From an uncultured Muribaculaceae bacterium (GTDB lineage Bacteria > Bacteroidota > Bacteroidia > Bacteroidales > Muribaculaceae), in the NCBI GenBank assembly GCA_910584365.1, contig CAJUAF010000001.1, positions 94,218 to 158,217 of the forward strand: 64,000 bases of DNA, given 5' to 3'. A model generated the notes under the pieces. It did not search any database, was not told the origin of the DNA, and was given only the letters and a program-made list of their open reading frames with translations. This document shows, one piece after another, positions 1 to 8,216 of this stretch (positions are counted from its first letter, which is position 1; each line of letters begins with the position of its first letter). The translations under genes were made by a program, and so were the position numbers.

Positions 1-560
1 GATAATCAAAAGTAATCCGTGGAAAATCCCTTCCTCCGTGAAATCCGTGGGAAATTCTTACGCCGGGGATGAAGATTATTGAAGATTTTTCTCGCAGAAG
101 CGCAGATTATCGCAGACAGTTGGGGCATGGAACGGGACGCGCTTTGCGCGGAAAGATTACGCAGAAGCGGGCGGCAAGGTTTGTATCGCCAGCTGTTTGT
201 CTTATCTCCCACGGATTCCACGGATTAAAGGATTCGACACGGATTCCGCTTCGGCTTCGCCTCAGGATTCCACTGATTATACGGATTCCACAGATGTCTG
301 TGGGGAAAGTGTTGGTGCAAGTGGAAGGACGTAAGGCTGTCAAGAGCAATCCGCGGAATCCCTCCGCGCAAAGCGCGTCCGTGGAATCGGGCGCCCGTCT
401 CCGCCTTCTGCGTTAATCTGCGCTTCTGCGAGAGATAATCTCCATTAATCACCATAATCCTGATAATCCCGATAATCAAAAGTAATCCGTGGAAAATCCC
501 TTCCTCCGTGAAATCCGTGGGAAATAAAATCCGTGGGGAAATAAAAGTTCTGGAAATTCT
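1..560. repeat. Intergenic repeat block A
   Basis: This is non-coding DNA built from short degenerate units of two kinds: 'CACGGATTYCACGGATT' and 'CGCAGAAGCGCAGATTA', the latter also present inverted. Bases 1-55 recur exactly at 471-525, a direct repeat 470 bp apart. A CTCGCAGAAGCGCAGATTATCGCAGA-type arm near 91-117 is mirrored by its reverse complement near 406-433. Related blocks lie at about 27540-27945 and 32070-32535. Small open frames here are compositionally repetitive and lack promoters, so I do not call genes. The stretch 560-709 before dut holds nothing I recognise. Confidence 0.8.
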
Positions 561-709
561 TACGGCGGGAAATGGAGAGAATGGGGACAAAAAGGAGCCG
601 GACAAAGGAAAGGGACAGGAAAATTTAATTGGTGGTTTGCCGGAATTTTCGTATTTTCGCGTGTTAATTAGATAGCCGGATTTCTGAACCTCCGGACAGA
701 ACAACAATT

Positions 710-1222
710 ATGACTGAGAACAGCAACAACCATATCTCCTGCGGGTGCGGCGAAATCCGCTCCGAAGAGGATGTGCGCCCTGAACATATCAAGGTAAAGA
801 TTATCAATGACTCGCACCATCCGATGCCGGCATACGCCACTCCGGGTTCCGCGGGGATGGACGTGCGTGCGTTTCTCAAGGAGCCGATAACCCTGCGACC
901 GCTGGAAAGGGCGCTGGTGCCGACCGGCATCCGTCTGCAGCTGCCGCAGGGCTACGAATGCCAGATCCGCCCCCGCTCGGGCCTGGCAATCCGCAACGGA
1001 ATTTCGCTGGTCAACACCCCCGGCACCGTCGACAGCGACTACCGCGGGGAAATCAGCGCCATAGTAATCAACCTCTCCAACGAACCCTTCACAATCAACG
1101 ACGGAGAAAGAATCTGCCAGATGGTGATCACCCGCTACACGCGTGTCACCTGGGAACCCGTCAACCGTATCGACCGGACCGAGCGCGGCGACGGCGCCTT
1201 CGGCCATACCGGTGTAAACTGA
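710..1222 (+). CDS. dut: dUTP diphosphatase
   Basis: Trimeric dUTPase that hydrolyses dUTP to dUMP and pyrophosphate, keeping uracil out of DNA and supplying dUMP for dTTP synthesis in the cytoplasm. All five family motifs are visible: AGMDVRAF (residues 48-55), RPRSGLA (87-93), GTVDSDYRGE (105-114), ERICQMVI (133-140) and the glycine-rich C-terminal RGDGAFGHTG (159-168). The last differs slightly from the usual RGxGGFGSTG. At 170 residues it is longer than typical because of about 26 extra N-terminal residues including a Cys-Gly-Cys pair; no later Met before motif 1 offers a better start. It begins a same-strand run with the TPR gene 10 bases downstream. Confidence 0.97.
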   Translation: MTENSNNHISCGCGEIRSEEDVRPEHIKVKIINDSHHPMPAYATPGSAGMDVRAFLKEPITLRPLERALVPTGIRLQLPQGYECQIRPRSGLAIRNGISLVNTPGTVDSDYRGEISAIVINLSNEPFTINDGERICQMVITRYTRVTWEPVNRIDRTERGDGAFGHTGVN

Positions 1223-1232
1223 CCGACCGACA

Positions 1233-3005
1233 ATGAAGATAAACCCTGTGAAATATCTCCCCCTGGTGTTGCTGGCGCTGACGCTCGCCGGTGCGGCGCT
1301 TCCCTCGCGCGGCAAAGGCAAGAAGACGGCCCGGGAACTTCCGGCCGCCGAGACAGAGCAACAGCGCAAGGCCGACTATATCTTTATGGAGGCCATGCGC
1401 CGCAATGCCGTCGGGGAAGACGACTCTTACTTCGAACTCCTCAACGGCGCTTACAGCCTCGACTCCACCGACACCTCCGTAGGCCAGACCCTGGGCTACT
1501 ATTACCTGGCCCTGGGGCAGACCGACTCGGTCATGGCCATGAAAGGCTACGACATGATGAAACGCCATTTCGAGGCCCATCCCGAGGATTACTACGGCTC
1601 GATTTTCTTCGGTATGGTCAACAACCAGCTCGGCAACACGGATGAAGCCGTCCGGATCTGGACGGTGGTGGACTCGCTGAACCCGACAAAACCCGATGTG
1701 GCCATAAAACTGGTGGAGGCCCTTCAGGAGAAGATGGACTCGGCGTCGCTTCGCCGCTCCCTGGAAGTATTGCAGCGCATCGAGCGCGCCGAGGGGAAAG
1801 ACCTCGGACTGAGTTCCCACAAAATCCGCGCCATGCTCGCCCTGCGCGATACGGCCGACGCCCTGGGGGAAGTGCGCTCGCTGCTGACCTCATCGCCGCG
1901 CAACGCCCAGTATCAGCTTTACGCCGGCGACATCTACATGGCCCTCCAGCAACCCGACTCCGCCATCAGCTATTACGACAGGGCCTGCGCCACCGACTCC
2001 ACCAACGGCTACGCCTACTTCAAACGCGCCCAGTTCTATCTCCAGAAAGGGGACTCCGCCGGCTATGACCGCGAGGTCAACCGGGCCCTGCGCCAGGAGA
2101 GTCTTGAGGTAGACGCAAAACTGCAGCTGCTCCGCGACTATGTAGGCAAGCTCTACGGCGACACCCTGCGCCGCCCCCAGATCAAGAACCTCTTCGAGAC
2201 CCTGCTGGTCCAGCATCCTCATGAGGCTGACATCCGCGACCTCTACGCCTCCTATCTGATTCTTGACCAGGATTACCGCGGGGCCGTGGAACAGCAGGAA
2301 TATGCCGTCGACGCCGATGTGGCCAACGCCGCCCGATGGCGGTCTATCCTGGGGCTTTACGGCCAGCTCAACGACTCCCGCAAGGCAATCGAGGCCGGAG
2401 AGCGCGCCCTGGAATTCGTGCCTGAGGACGTTACGGTGAACCTGCTGATGGGAGCCAACTATCAGCAGCTCGAGGAAGCCGACAGCGCCATGCGCTATTA
2501 CCGCCGGGCCTACGCCCTGACCGATTCGGCCGACAACGCCACCCGCTCCCAGCTGCTTGCCTCCATCGGAGACATCCATTATATGGAGAACAACGCCGAC
2601 TCCGCTTTCGTCTATTACCGGGAAGCCGTGGCGCTCGATCCCGAGAACCTGCTGGCACTCAACAACTTCGCCTACTACCTGGCCGAAAAGGACCAGGATC
2701 TCGACCTGGCCGAGCGTTACAGTTCGATCTGCGTCCGCGCCAACCCCGAGAACGACACCGCCATCGACACCTACGCCTGGATTTTCTATAAGAAAAAAGA
2801 TTATGTGAAAGCAAAGGAATGGATAGACCAGGCCCTTGATATAGAGGGAGACAGCCCCCAGGCCGATGTTCTCAACCACGCCGGCGACATATATTATATG
2901 AACCAGCAGCCGGCCAAAGCTGTTGAGTTCTGGGAAAAGGCCCTGAAACTCGATGCCGGCAACCAGGAACTGAAAGCGAAAATCAAGCGCCGCTCTCCTT
3001 TCTGA
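1233..3005 (+). CDS. Tetratricopeptide repeat protein, exported
   Basis: A 590-residue protein with an N-terminal signal peptide (KYLPLVLLALTLAGAALPS) followed by consecutive helical TPR units across nearly the whole length. TPR-type patterns such as GDIYMALQQPDSAISYYDRA, GDIHYMENNADSAFVYYREA and GDIYYMNQQPAKAVEFWEKA are easy to see. TPR arrays are scaffolds for protein contacts, so a periplasmic or outer-membrane assembly role is plausible but not shown. It starts 10 bases after dut and precedes a DUF4292 lipoprotein and an EnvC-like activator; I recall this gene order from other Bacteroidales, which suggests a shared envelope function. Confidence 0.85.
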   Translation: MKINPVKYLPLVLLALTLAGAALPSRGKGKKTARELPAAETEQQRKADYIFMEAMRRNAVGEDDSYFELLNGAYSLDSTDTSVGQTLGYYYLALGQTDSVMAMKGYDMMKRHFEAHPEDYYGSIFFGMVNNQLGNTDEAVRIWTVVDSLNPTKPDVAIKLVEALQEKMDSASLRRSLEVLQRIERAEGKDLGLSSHKIRAMLALRDTADALGEVRSLLTSSPRNAQYQLYAGDIYMALQQPDSAISYYDRACATDSTNGYAYFKRAQFYLQKGDSAGYDREVNRALRQESLEVDAKLQLLRDYVGKLYGDTLRRPQIKNLFETLLVQHPHEADIRDLYASYLILDQDYRGAVEQQEYAVDADVANAARWRSILGLYGQLNDSRKAIEAGERALEFVPEDVTVNLLMGANYQQLEEADSAMRYYRRAYALTDSADNATRSQLLASIGDIHYMENNADSAFVYYREAVALDPENLLALNNFAYYLAEKDQDLDLAERYSSICVRANPENDTAIDTYAWIFYKKKDYVKAKEWIDQALDIEGDSPQADVLNHAGDIYYMNQQPAKAVEFWEKALKLDAGNQELKAKIKRRSPF

Positions 3006-3089
3006 CGCGCCGGCAACTTCCGGTACCCCTGTTTCCAGTCAATTATCCAGCCAACAACCATTCACCGCTCTCCCTTCCAAACAACCGCC

Positions 3090-3959
3090 ATGTCCAAGAA
3101 TCTGCTGAAAATTATCATTGCCGTAGTAACAATCGCCTCCGTGACAGGGTGCCGCTCCCAGAAAGGGGGGAACAGCGCCGGAGAATACGGAAGCCGCGAC
3201 TCCGTCGTAGCCGGAAGCGCCGGAGCCGTCCAGAACGCCTCGCTGCCGGGGCGATATGCCATGCTCACCGAAAGCTGGAAACCCTGGCGCGACGTGGAGA
3301 TGGGAGTGAAGTTCCAGCTCCAGTCCCCCGCCAGGCTCAACGCCGCCGGAAAAATCTGGATGAAACGGGGGGAATGGATATCCGTCTCCATCCGCATGAT
3401 AGGTTTCGAGGTGGCGACCCTGTGGCTTGACAAAGACTCGGTTGTCGCCGTCGACAAATACCACAAAAAGTATGTCAGCGAACCGACCTCACGCCTGCTG
3501 GGAAGCGCCGGAGTGACTATCAGCGACATCCAGGACCTGCTGACCGGGCGCGCCTTCCTGGCCGGAGAAGGGACCGCAACCCCCGCCGAGCGCGGCAAAT
3601 TCGACTTCGAGCAGGCCGCCAACGGATGGTATCTGCTCCCGCGCCGCCAGCCCCAGGCCTTCAACTACGGCTTCCTGGCTTCCGACAACGCCAGCGAACT
3701 GCGGGGCGCCATCGTGGAGGTCAAGAACTACGGCTCCGTGTCGGCCACCTACGCCGGAGCCTTCGAGAGCCGCACCTGCGGATGGTTCTCTCCCGAGGTC
3801 ACAGTCACCAACTCCCGGGGGAAGAAAATCTCGGCTACACTGAAATGGGACCTCAACGGAGCAAGATTCAATACCGGAGTGACCCGCTCATGTAAAATCC
3901 CCGACAACTGCGAGAAGATAGACGCCTCGACCCTTACCTCCCTGCTGAAAAAACTTTGA
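3090..3959 (+). CDS. DUF4292-type lipoprotein
   Basis: A 289-residue lipoprotein: hydrophobic stretch IIIAVVTIASVTG followed by Cys21. The body contains the pattern of DUF4292 proteins: an early 'R....MLTESWKPWRDVEMGVKFQLQSPARL' segment, a central 'EVATLWLDKDSVVAVDKYHKKYV' and a C-terminal beta-rich half. Such proteins have a LolA/LolB-like predicted fold, suggesting handling of lipoproteins or lipids at the outer membrane, but this is family-level inference. It lies 84 bases after the TPR gene and 48 bases before the EnvC-like gene, consistent with one operon. Confidence 0.8.
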   Translation: MSKNLLKIIIAVVTIASVTGCRSQKGGNSAGEYGSRDSVVAGSAGAVQNASLPGRYAMLTESWKPWRDVEMGVKFQLQSPARLNAAGKIWMKRGEWISVSIRMIGFEVATLWLDKDSVVAVDKYHKKYVSEPTSRLLGSAGVTISDIQDLLTGRAFLAGEGTATPAERGKFDFEQAANGWYLLPRRQPQAFNYGFLASDNASELRGAIVEVKNYGSVSATYAGAFESRTCGWFSPEVTVTNSRGKKISATLKWDLNGARFNTGVTRSCKIPDNCEKIDASTLTSLLKKL

Positions 3960-4007
3960 GAATAAGAGCTTGCCGAACAGCAGGCTCCAAGAGAACAACA
4001 AACCAGA

Positions 4008-5876
4008 ATGACCCGACTCATAACCGCTTTGCTTACAATTTTTCTCCTGACGCTCGCTCCGACCGGAACCTGCGGCCAGAAACGTCAGGAAAAATCCGCC
4101 CCGGGAACCGAGGCAACTTCCTCTCCCTCAAAGAAATCAAAAGACTCTCCCCGCAAAAAAACGACATCAGGCAAAAAATCCACCTCCGGCAAGAAAACCA
4201 CCGGGAAAAAAGGGACCACCGGGAAAAAATCCTCCGCAGCTCCGGCCCGTTCGGAAAACGCTGTCCGCAAAGAAAAAAAACAGGCCGAGGCCGACATCCG
4301 CGCCACCGGACGCCAGCTGCAGGCCAACGCCGAGGAAACCTCGCGCAAACTCAGCCAGCTCGACCAGATCGGAGGGGAAATCGAGGAGTGCAACGGCCGC
4401 ATCTCCGCCATTACAGGCCGAATCGACTCCATCCACGCCGATATGTCGGTGCTGAACGACTCCATCGAGGCGATGAACCGTCATATCGAGAAAATTACCG
4501 CCTCCTATGTGACCGCAGTAAAGCGTTCCCAGGGACGCCGCCAGCAGATGGGAGTCCTGGCGTTCATCTTCTCGTCGGAGTCCTTCGCCCAGGCGTGGCG
4601 CCGCGCCCGCTATCTGCGTCAGTTCGCGCGGTGGCGCGAGCGGACTGTCAACCGGATTACCTCCGCGCGGCGGCAGCTTGAAGAAAAGCGTGCGCGCCTG
4701 GTAAACCTGGCCACCGAAGAGGCGAAAGCCCGCGGCGTCCTGGCATCCGAACATAAGGAACTGGTCAGGAAGCAGACCGAGACCAACACCCTCGTGGAAG
4801 AACTGCGCGGCCAGGAGTCATCGCTGCGCGAAGTGCTGGCCCAGCAGCGGCGCAAGGCCGCGGCCCTCGACAACGAACTCAATGACATCATTGCCCGCGA
4901 GATCGCCCGCCGCGAGGCCGAACGTCGCGAAGCGGAGCGAAGAGAGGCCGAACGCCAGAGGGCGGCCCGTGAAGAAGCAGCCCGCAAGGCTGCCGAGGAA
5001 GAAGCTGCCCGGATAGCCGCGGAAGAGGCGGAAGCCCGTCGCCGCGCCGAAGAAGCCAAAGCCGAGGCGGACAGGAAAGCCGCCGAAGCGGAAGCTCGGC
5101 GGAAAGCGGCCCTGGCCGAAGCCGAACGGAAGGAAGCCGAGGCCCGCAAACGTCAGACTGAGGAAGCTCGCCGCGAGGCCGAAGCCGCCCGCCGGGCCGC
5201 TGAGGAAAAAGAGGCCGAAGCCCGCAGAATCCAGCGCGAACAGGCTGAAGCCGCCCGCAAAGCCGAGAAAGAAGCCCGGGAGGCCGCCCGCAAGGCGGAA
5301 AAAGAACGCAAGCGGAAGGCAAAGGCCGTGAAGCATGACAAGAAGAAGGATCAGAATGCTCCGGAAAGCACTCCGTCAGCTGGTCCGGAAGCGGCCACGC
5401 TCCACACCCCCGACGCAGCCTCGCAGCACGGCACAGCCCCGAAAAGCGTGGTGACCGGCGTCGACTTCGCGTCGCTGCGCGGAAAACTCCCCTTCCCGAT
5501 AACCGGAAGCTACACGATTGTCCGCCGGTTCGGACGTCAGAAGCATCCATCGCTCCCCCACGTCGAGACCGACAACGCCGGCATCGATATGCAGACCGCC
5601 AAAGGAGCAGCCGTCCGCGCCGTCTGCGACGGAGAGGTGTCGGCAGTCTTCCGTCCCGACGGATACAACACGGTCATCGTAATCCGCCACGGACAATACA
5701 TGACCGTCTACGCCAACTTAGGCTCAACCTCCGTCTCGACCGGACAGAAAGTCCGGGCCGGGCAGAACATAGGCTCCGTCTTCTCCGACCCGAAAGACGA
5801 CGGCCGAAGCATCCTTCACTTTGAAATCCGCAACGGACGCCAGAAAGAGAACCCCGAGACATGGCTCAGACGATAA
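4008..5876 (+). CDS. EnvC-like murein hydrolase activator, M23/LytM domain
   Basis: A 622-residue protein with signal peptide (LITALLTIFLLTLAPTGTCG), a Lys/Ser/Thr-rich segment (about 25-80), a long coiled coil whose second part is an Ala-Glu-Arg-rich helix (about 290-440), and a C-terminal LytM domain (about 482-622). Catalytic M23 enzymes bind zinc through HxxxD and HxH. Here the first motif reads NAGIDM (about residue 522), the second LHFEIR (about 603), and Y-x-H-L is YANL, so the zinc ligands are largely lost. This matches non-catalytic EnvC/NlpD proteins that activate cell-wall amidases during division. The stop overlaps the next gene by 16 bases. Confidence 0.87.
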   Translation: MTRLITALLTIFLLTLAPTGTCGQKRQEKSAPGTEATSSPSKKSKDSPRKKTTSGKKSTSGKKTTGKKGTTGKKSSAAPARSENAVRKEKKQAEADIRATGRQLQANAEETSRKLSQLDQIGGEIEECNGRISAITGRIDSIHADMSVLNDSIEAMNRHIEKITASYVTAVKRSQGRRQQMGVLAFIFSSESFAQAWRRARYLRQFARWRERTVNRITSARRQLEEKRARLVNLATEEAKARGVLASEHKELVRKQTETNTLVEELRGQESSLREVLAQQRRKAAALDNELNDIIAREIARREAERREAERREAERQRAAREEAARKAAEEEAARIAAEEAEARRRAEEAKAEADRKAAEAEARRKAALAEAERKEAEARKRQTEEARREAEAARRAAEEKEAEARRIQREQAEAARKAEKEAREAARKAEKERKRKAKAVKHDKKKDQNAPESTPSAGPEAATLHTPDAASQHGTAPKSVVTGVDFASLRGKLPFPITGSYTIVRRFGRQKHPSLPHVETDNAGIDMQTAKGAAVRAVCDGEVSAVFRPDGYNTVIVIRHGQYMTVYANLGSTSVSTGQKVRAGQNIGSVFSDPKDDGRSILHFEIRNGRQKENPETWLRR

Positions 5877-7315
5877 AAAGACATTCGACCCTTTCGGAGC
5901 GCGTGCTGAAAATCATGGGGATTTTCAGCGGCGTCCAGATCGTGTCCATACTCTGTTCCATCGTCCGCACCAAACTCGTGGCCGTATGGCTCGGGCCGAC
6001 AGGCATCGGGCTTTTCGGGCTTTACAATTCGGCGCTCGAGACCATCGGCTCCCTCAGTCAGATGAGCATGGGTATCGGGGTGGTGCGCCAGCTGGCCGTC
6101 ACTCCTCGCCAGGCCATACCGCGCCTTGTCCGGATCATCCGCCGGTGGGGGATCGCCCTGGGTATCGCCGGAGCCTTCGTCACGCTGGCCCTCTCCCCCT
6201 GGCTGAGCCGCTTCACTTTCGGCGACAGCAGCCATACACCGGGCTTCGTAGCCCTGTCGGCGGCAGTACTGATGATAGCCATAAGCAACAATGAAAGCGC
6301 AGTCTTCCAGGGGATGAAACAGTATGCGGGGCTGGCCCGCGCCACAACCGGAGGGGTCATCCTGGGGCTGGCGGTCAGTATCCCGATGTACTGGTTCTGG
6401 GGGCTGGACAGCATCGTCCCCTCCCTGCTGGCCTACGCCGGGGCCACCTGGCTCTGCCGCGGCGTGTACCGCGCCCGGGTGGAAGGTCCCGTGCCGCGCA
6501 TTTCTGCCCGCGAGACGTTCACCACCGGAAAGACCTTCGCCGTACTGGGCATATACATAACCGTAACCACTTTCGCCACCAACGCCGTCTCCTATATCTT
6601 CATGTCCTACCTCAACATGAAGGCCGGAACCGAAACCGCCGGATTCTATCAGGCCGGATTCACCCTGGTAAACCGGTATGTTGGGCTGGTGCTTACGGCG
6701 ATAGGGATGGAATACCTCCCCCGGCTGTCGCAGGTCAACGCCTCGGCCCGTAGGGTGAGGATTTTCCTGTCACATGAAATCATACTGATCCTGCTGGTGA
6801 TGTTCCCGGTGGTGACGCTGTTCGTCACCGCCGACGAGCTGATTGTCAGGGTGCTTTATGACGCGGAGTTCCTTGTCATGCTCCCGTTCATCACCTGGGC
6901 TGTCATCGGGACCGTTTTCCGCGCCTGGTCCTGGTGCATGGCCTTCGTGATACTGGCCAGGAACGACGGAAAGATGTTCCTGATTACAGAACTGGCCTCC
7001 TCCGTGGTGGCTATCGCACTGAATATCTTCTTCTATGACCGCTGGGGCATCGCGGGACTGGGCTATGCCTATACGCTCTGGTACATCGCCTACACGCTGA
7101 TTGTCTGGGCGGTCTGCCGCCGGCGCTACGGAATGAGACTTAATCCGATGGCCGTAAGGCTGCCGCTGACGGTGTTCGCAGTCTGCGTCCTGGCGGCGCT
7201 GTTCCGGTCTGGCTGGGGCTGGTGGGGAGCCGTGCCGCTGACGTTCCTCTCCCTGCTGGTAAGCGGTTTCGGCCTCCGCCGCCTCCTGGGATCGCGCCGC
7301 GCAAATGGCGCCTGA
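5861..7315 (+). CDS. Wzx-like polysaccharide flippase (MOP superfamily)
   Basis: A 484-residue integral membrane protein with about twelve to fourteen hydrophobic segments and a family-like N-terminus (VLKIMGIFSGVQIVSILCSIVRTKLVAVWLG, GIGLFGLYN). Such proteins flip undecaprenyl-linked O-antigen or capsule repeat units across the inner membrane. No glycosyltransferases flank it; instead it overlaps the EnvC-like gene by 16 bases, so it is likely co-translated with a cell-wall gene. Its substrate is unknown. A lipid-linked peptidoglycan-type substrate is conceivable, but the sequence is closer to O-antigen translocases than to MurJ. Confidence 0.85.
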   Translation: MAQTIKRHSTLSERVLKIMGIFSGVQIVSILCSIVRTKLVAVWLGPTGIGLFGLYNSALETIGSLSQMSMGIGVVRQLAVTPRQAIPRLVRIIRRWGIALGIAGAFVTLALSPWLSRFTFGDSSHTPGFVALSAAVLMIAISNNESAVFQGMKQYAGLARATTGGVILGLAVSIPMYWFWGLDSIVPSLLAYAGATWLCRGVYRARVEGPVPRISARETFTTGKTFAVLGIYITVTTFATNAVSYIFMSYLNMKAGTETAGFYQAGFTLVNRYVGLVLTAIGMEYLPRLSQVNASARRVRIFLSHEIILILLVMFPVVTLFVTADELIVRVLYDAEFLVMLPFITWAVIGTVFRAWSWCMAFVILARNDGKMFLITELASSVVAIALNIFFYDRWGIAGLGYAYTLWYIAYTLIVWAVCRRRYGMRLNPMAVRLPLTVFAVCVLAALFRSGWGWWGAVPLTFLSLLVSGFGLRRLLGSRRANGA

Positions 7316-7369
7316 CAGCGCACGGAACCGAAAAAACAGAGCCGGACACCACTTTTTTAAAGGCCCCGA

Positions 7370-7400
7370 TTTGCCGGGGCGCCGAAAAAAGAGTAACTTT
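7370..7400 (+). promoter_or_regulatory. Bacteroidetes promoter of rsmA
   Basis: TTTG at 7370-7373, a 19-base spacer, then TAACTTTG at 7393-7400. This fits the Bacteroidetes -33/-7 consensus exactly. The -7 box ends six bases before the ATG at 7407, so the transcript should be leaderless or nearly so. The -33 box lies in the loop of a GCCCCG/CGGGGC hairpin. Confidence 0.8.
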
Positions 7401-7406
7401 GTAACA

Positions 7407-8183
7407 ATGAATGTACGTCCCAAAAAAGCCCTCGGGCAGCATTTTCTGACAGACCTGTCGATTGCGGGCCGCATCGCCGCCACGCTCGACGCCTACAAGG
7501 GCCTCCCCGTCGTGGAGGTAGGTCCGGGCATGGGGGTCCTCACCCGCTTTCTGCTGGAGGAGGGCCACGATGTCACCGTTGTCGAACTCGACGGCGAAAG
7601 CGTGGAATATCTCAAGGAGAATTTCCCGGCCCTTGACAGCAGAATAGTCGAGGCCGACTTCCTTCGGCTCGACCTGGACCGGCTTGTTCCCGGCGACGGG
7701 AAGTTCTGCCTGATCGGCAACTACCCCTACAATATCTCCTCCCAGATTTTCTTCCACGCCCTGGACTGGAAAGACCGGATAGTCTGTATCTCCGGAATGT
7801 TGCAGCGCGAGGTGGCCCAGCGGCTCGCCGCCCCTCCCGGGACAAAAGCCCGCGGCATACTGAGCGTACTGCTTCAGGCATGGTATGATGTGGAGTATCT
7901 CTTCACCGTCGACGAAAATGTCTTCAACCCTCCTCCCAAAGTGAAGTCCGGAGTAATCCGGATGGTGCGCAACTCGGTTACCGATCTCGGATGCGACCCC
8001 GTAAAGTTCAAGGCCGTGGTGAAAACCGTCTTCGGCCAGCGGCGCAAGACCATCCGCAATTCCCTGCGTCCGCTTCTTCCTCCCGGCGCCCCGATGCCCG
8101 ATTCTTTCCTGCTGGCCATGCGCCCCGAACAGCTCTCCGTGGAGCAGTTCGTGGAACTGACCCGCCTGGTGTCCGCGCTCTGA
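7407..8183 (+). CDS. rsmA: 16S rRNA (adenine1518/1519-N6) dimethyltransferase
   Basis: RsmA (KsgA) dimethylates two adjacent adenosines in helix 45 of 16S rRNA using S-adenosylmethionine, late in 30S assembly. The 258-residue product begins MNVRPKKALGQHFL, the usual family N-terminus. It has the SAM-binding motif VVEVGPGMGVLTRFLL, acidic VVELDGE, and the catalytic IGNYPYNIS (a Bacteroidetes form of NLPYNIS). An open frame extends back to 7305, but a promoter at 7370-7400 lies inside that extension, so 7407 is the start. It is followed 33 bases later by mgtE. Confidence 0.96.
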   Translation: MNVRPKKALGQHFLTDLSIAGRIAATLDAYKGLPVVEVGPGMGVLTRFLLEEGHDVTVVELDGESVEYLKENFPALDSRIVEADFLRLDLDRLVPGDGKFCLIGNYPYNISSQIFFHALDWKDRIVCISGMLQREVAQRLAAPPGTKARGILSVLLQAWYDVEYLFTVDENVFNPPPKVKSGVIRMVRNSVTDLGCDPVKFKAVVKTVFGQRRKTIRNSLRPLLPPGAPMPDSFLLAMRPEQLSVEQFVELTRLVSAL

Positions 8184-8216
8184 ACTGTCTGTCAAACCCC
8201 TCTTAGGTCCTGAATC

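Noticed and set aside
1..560. Possible CRISPR array in the repeated non-coding block
   Set aside because: Units are degenerate, not evenly spaced, occur in both directions and have no unique spacers or cas genes nearby.
225..707. Small open frames within repeat block A
   Set aside because: They consist of translated repeat words, lack promoters and cross strands freely.
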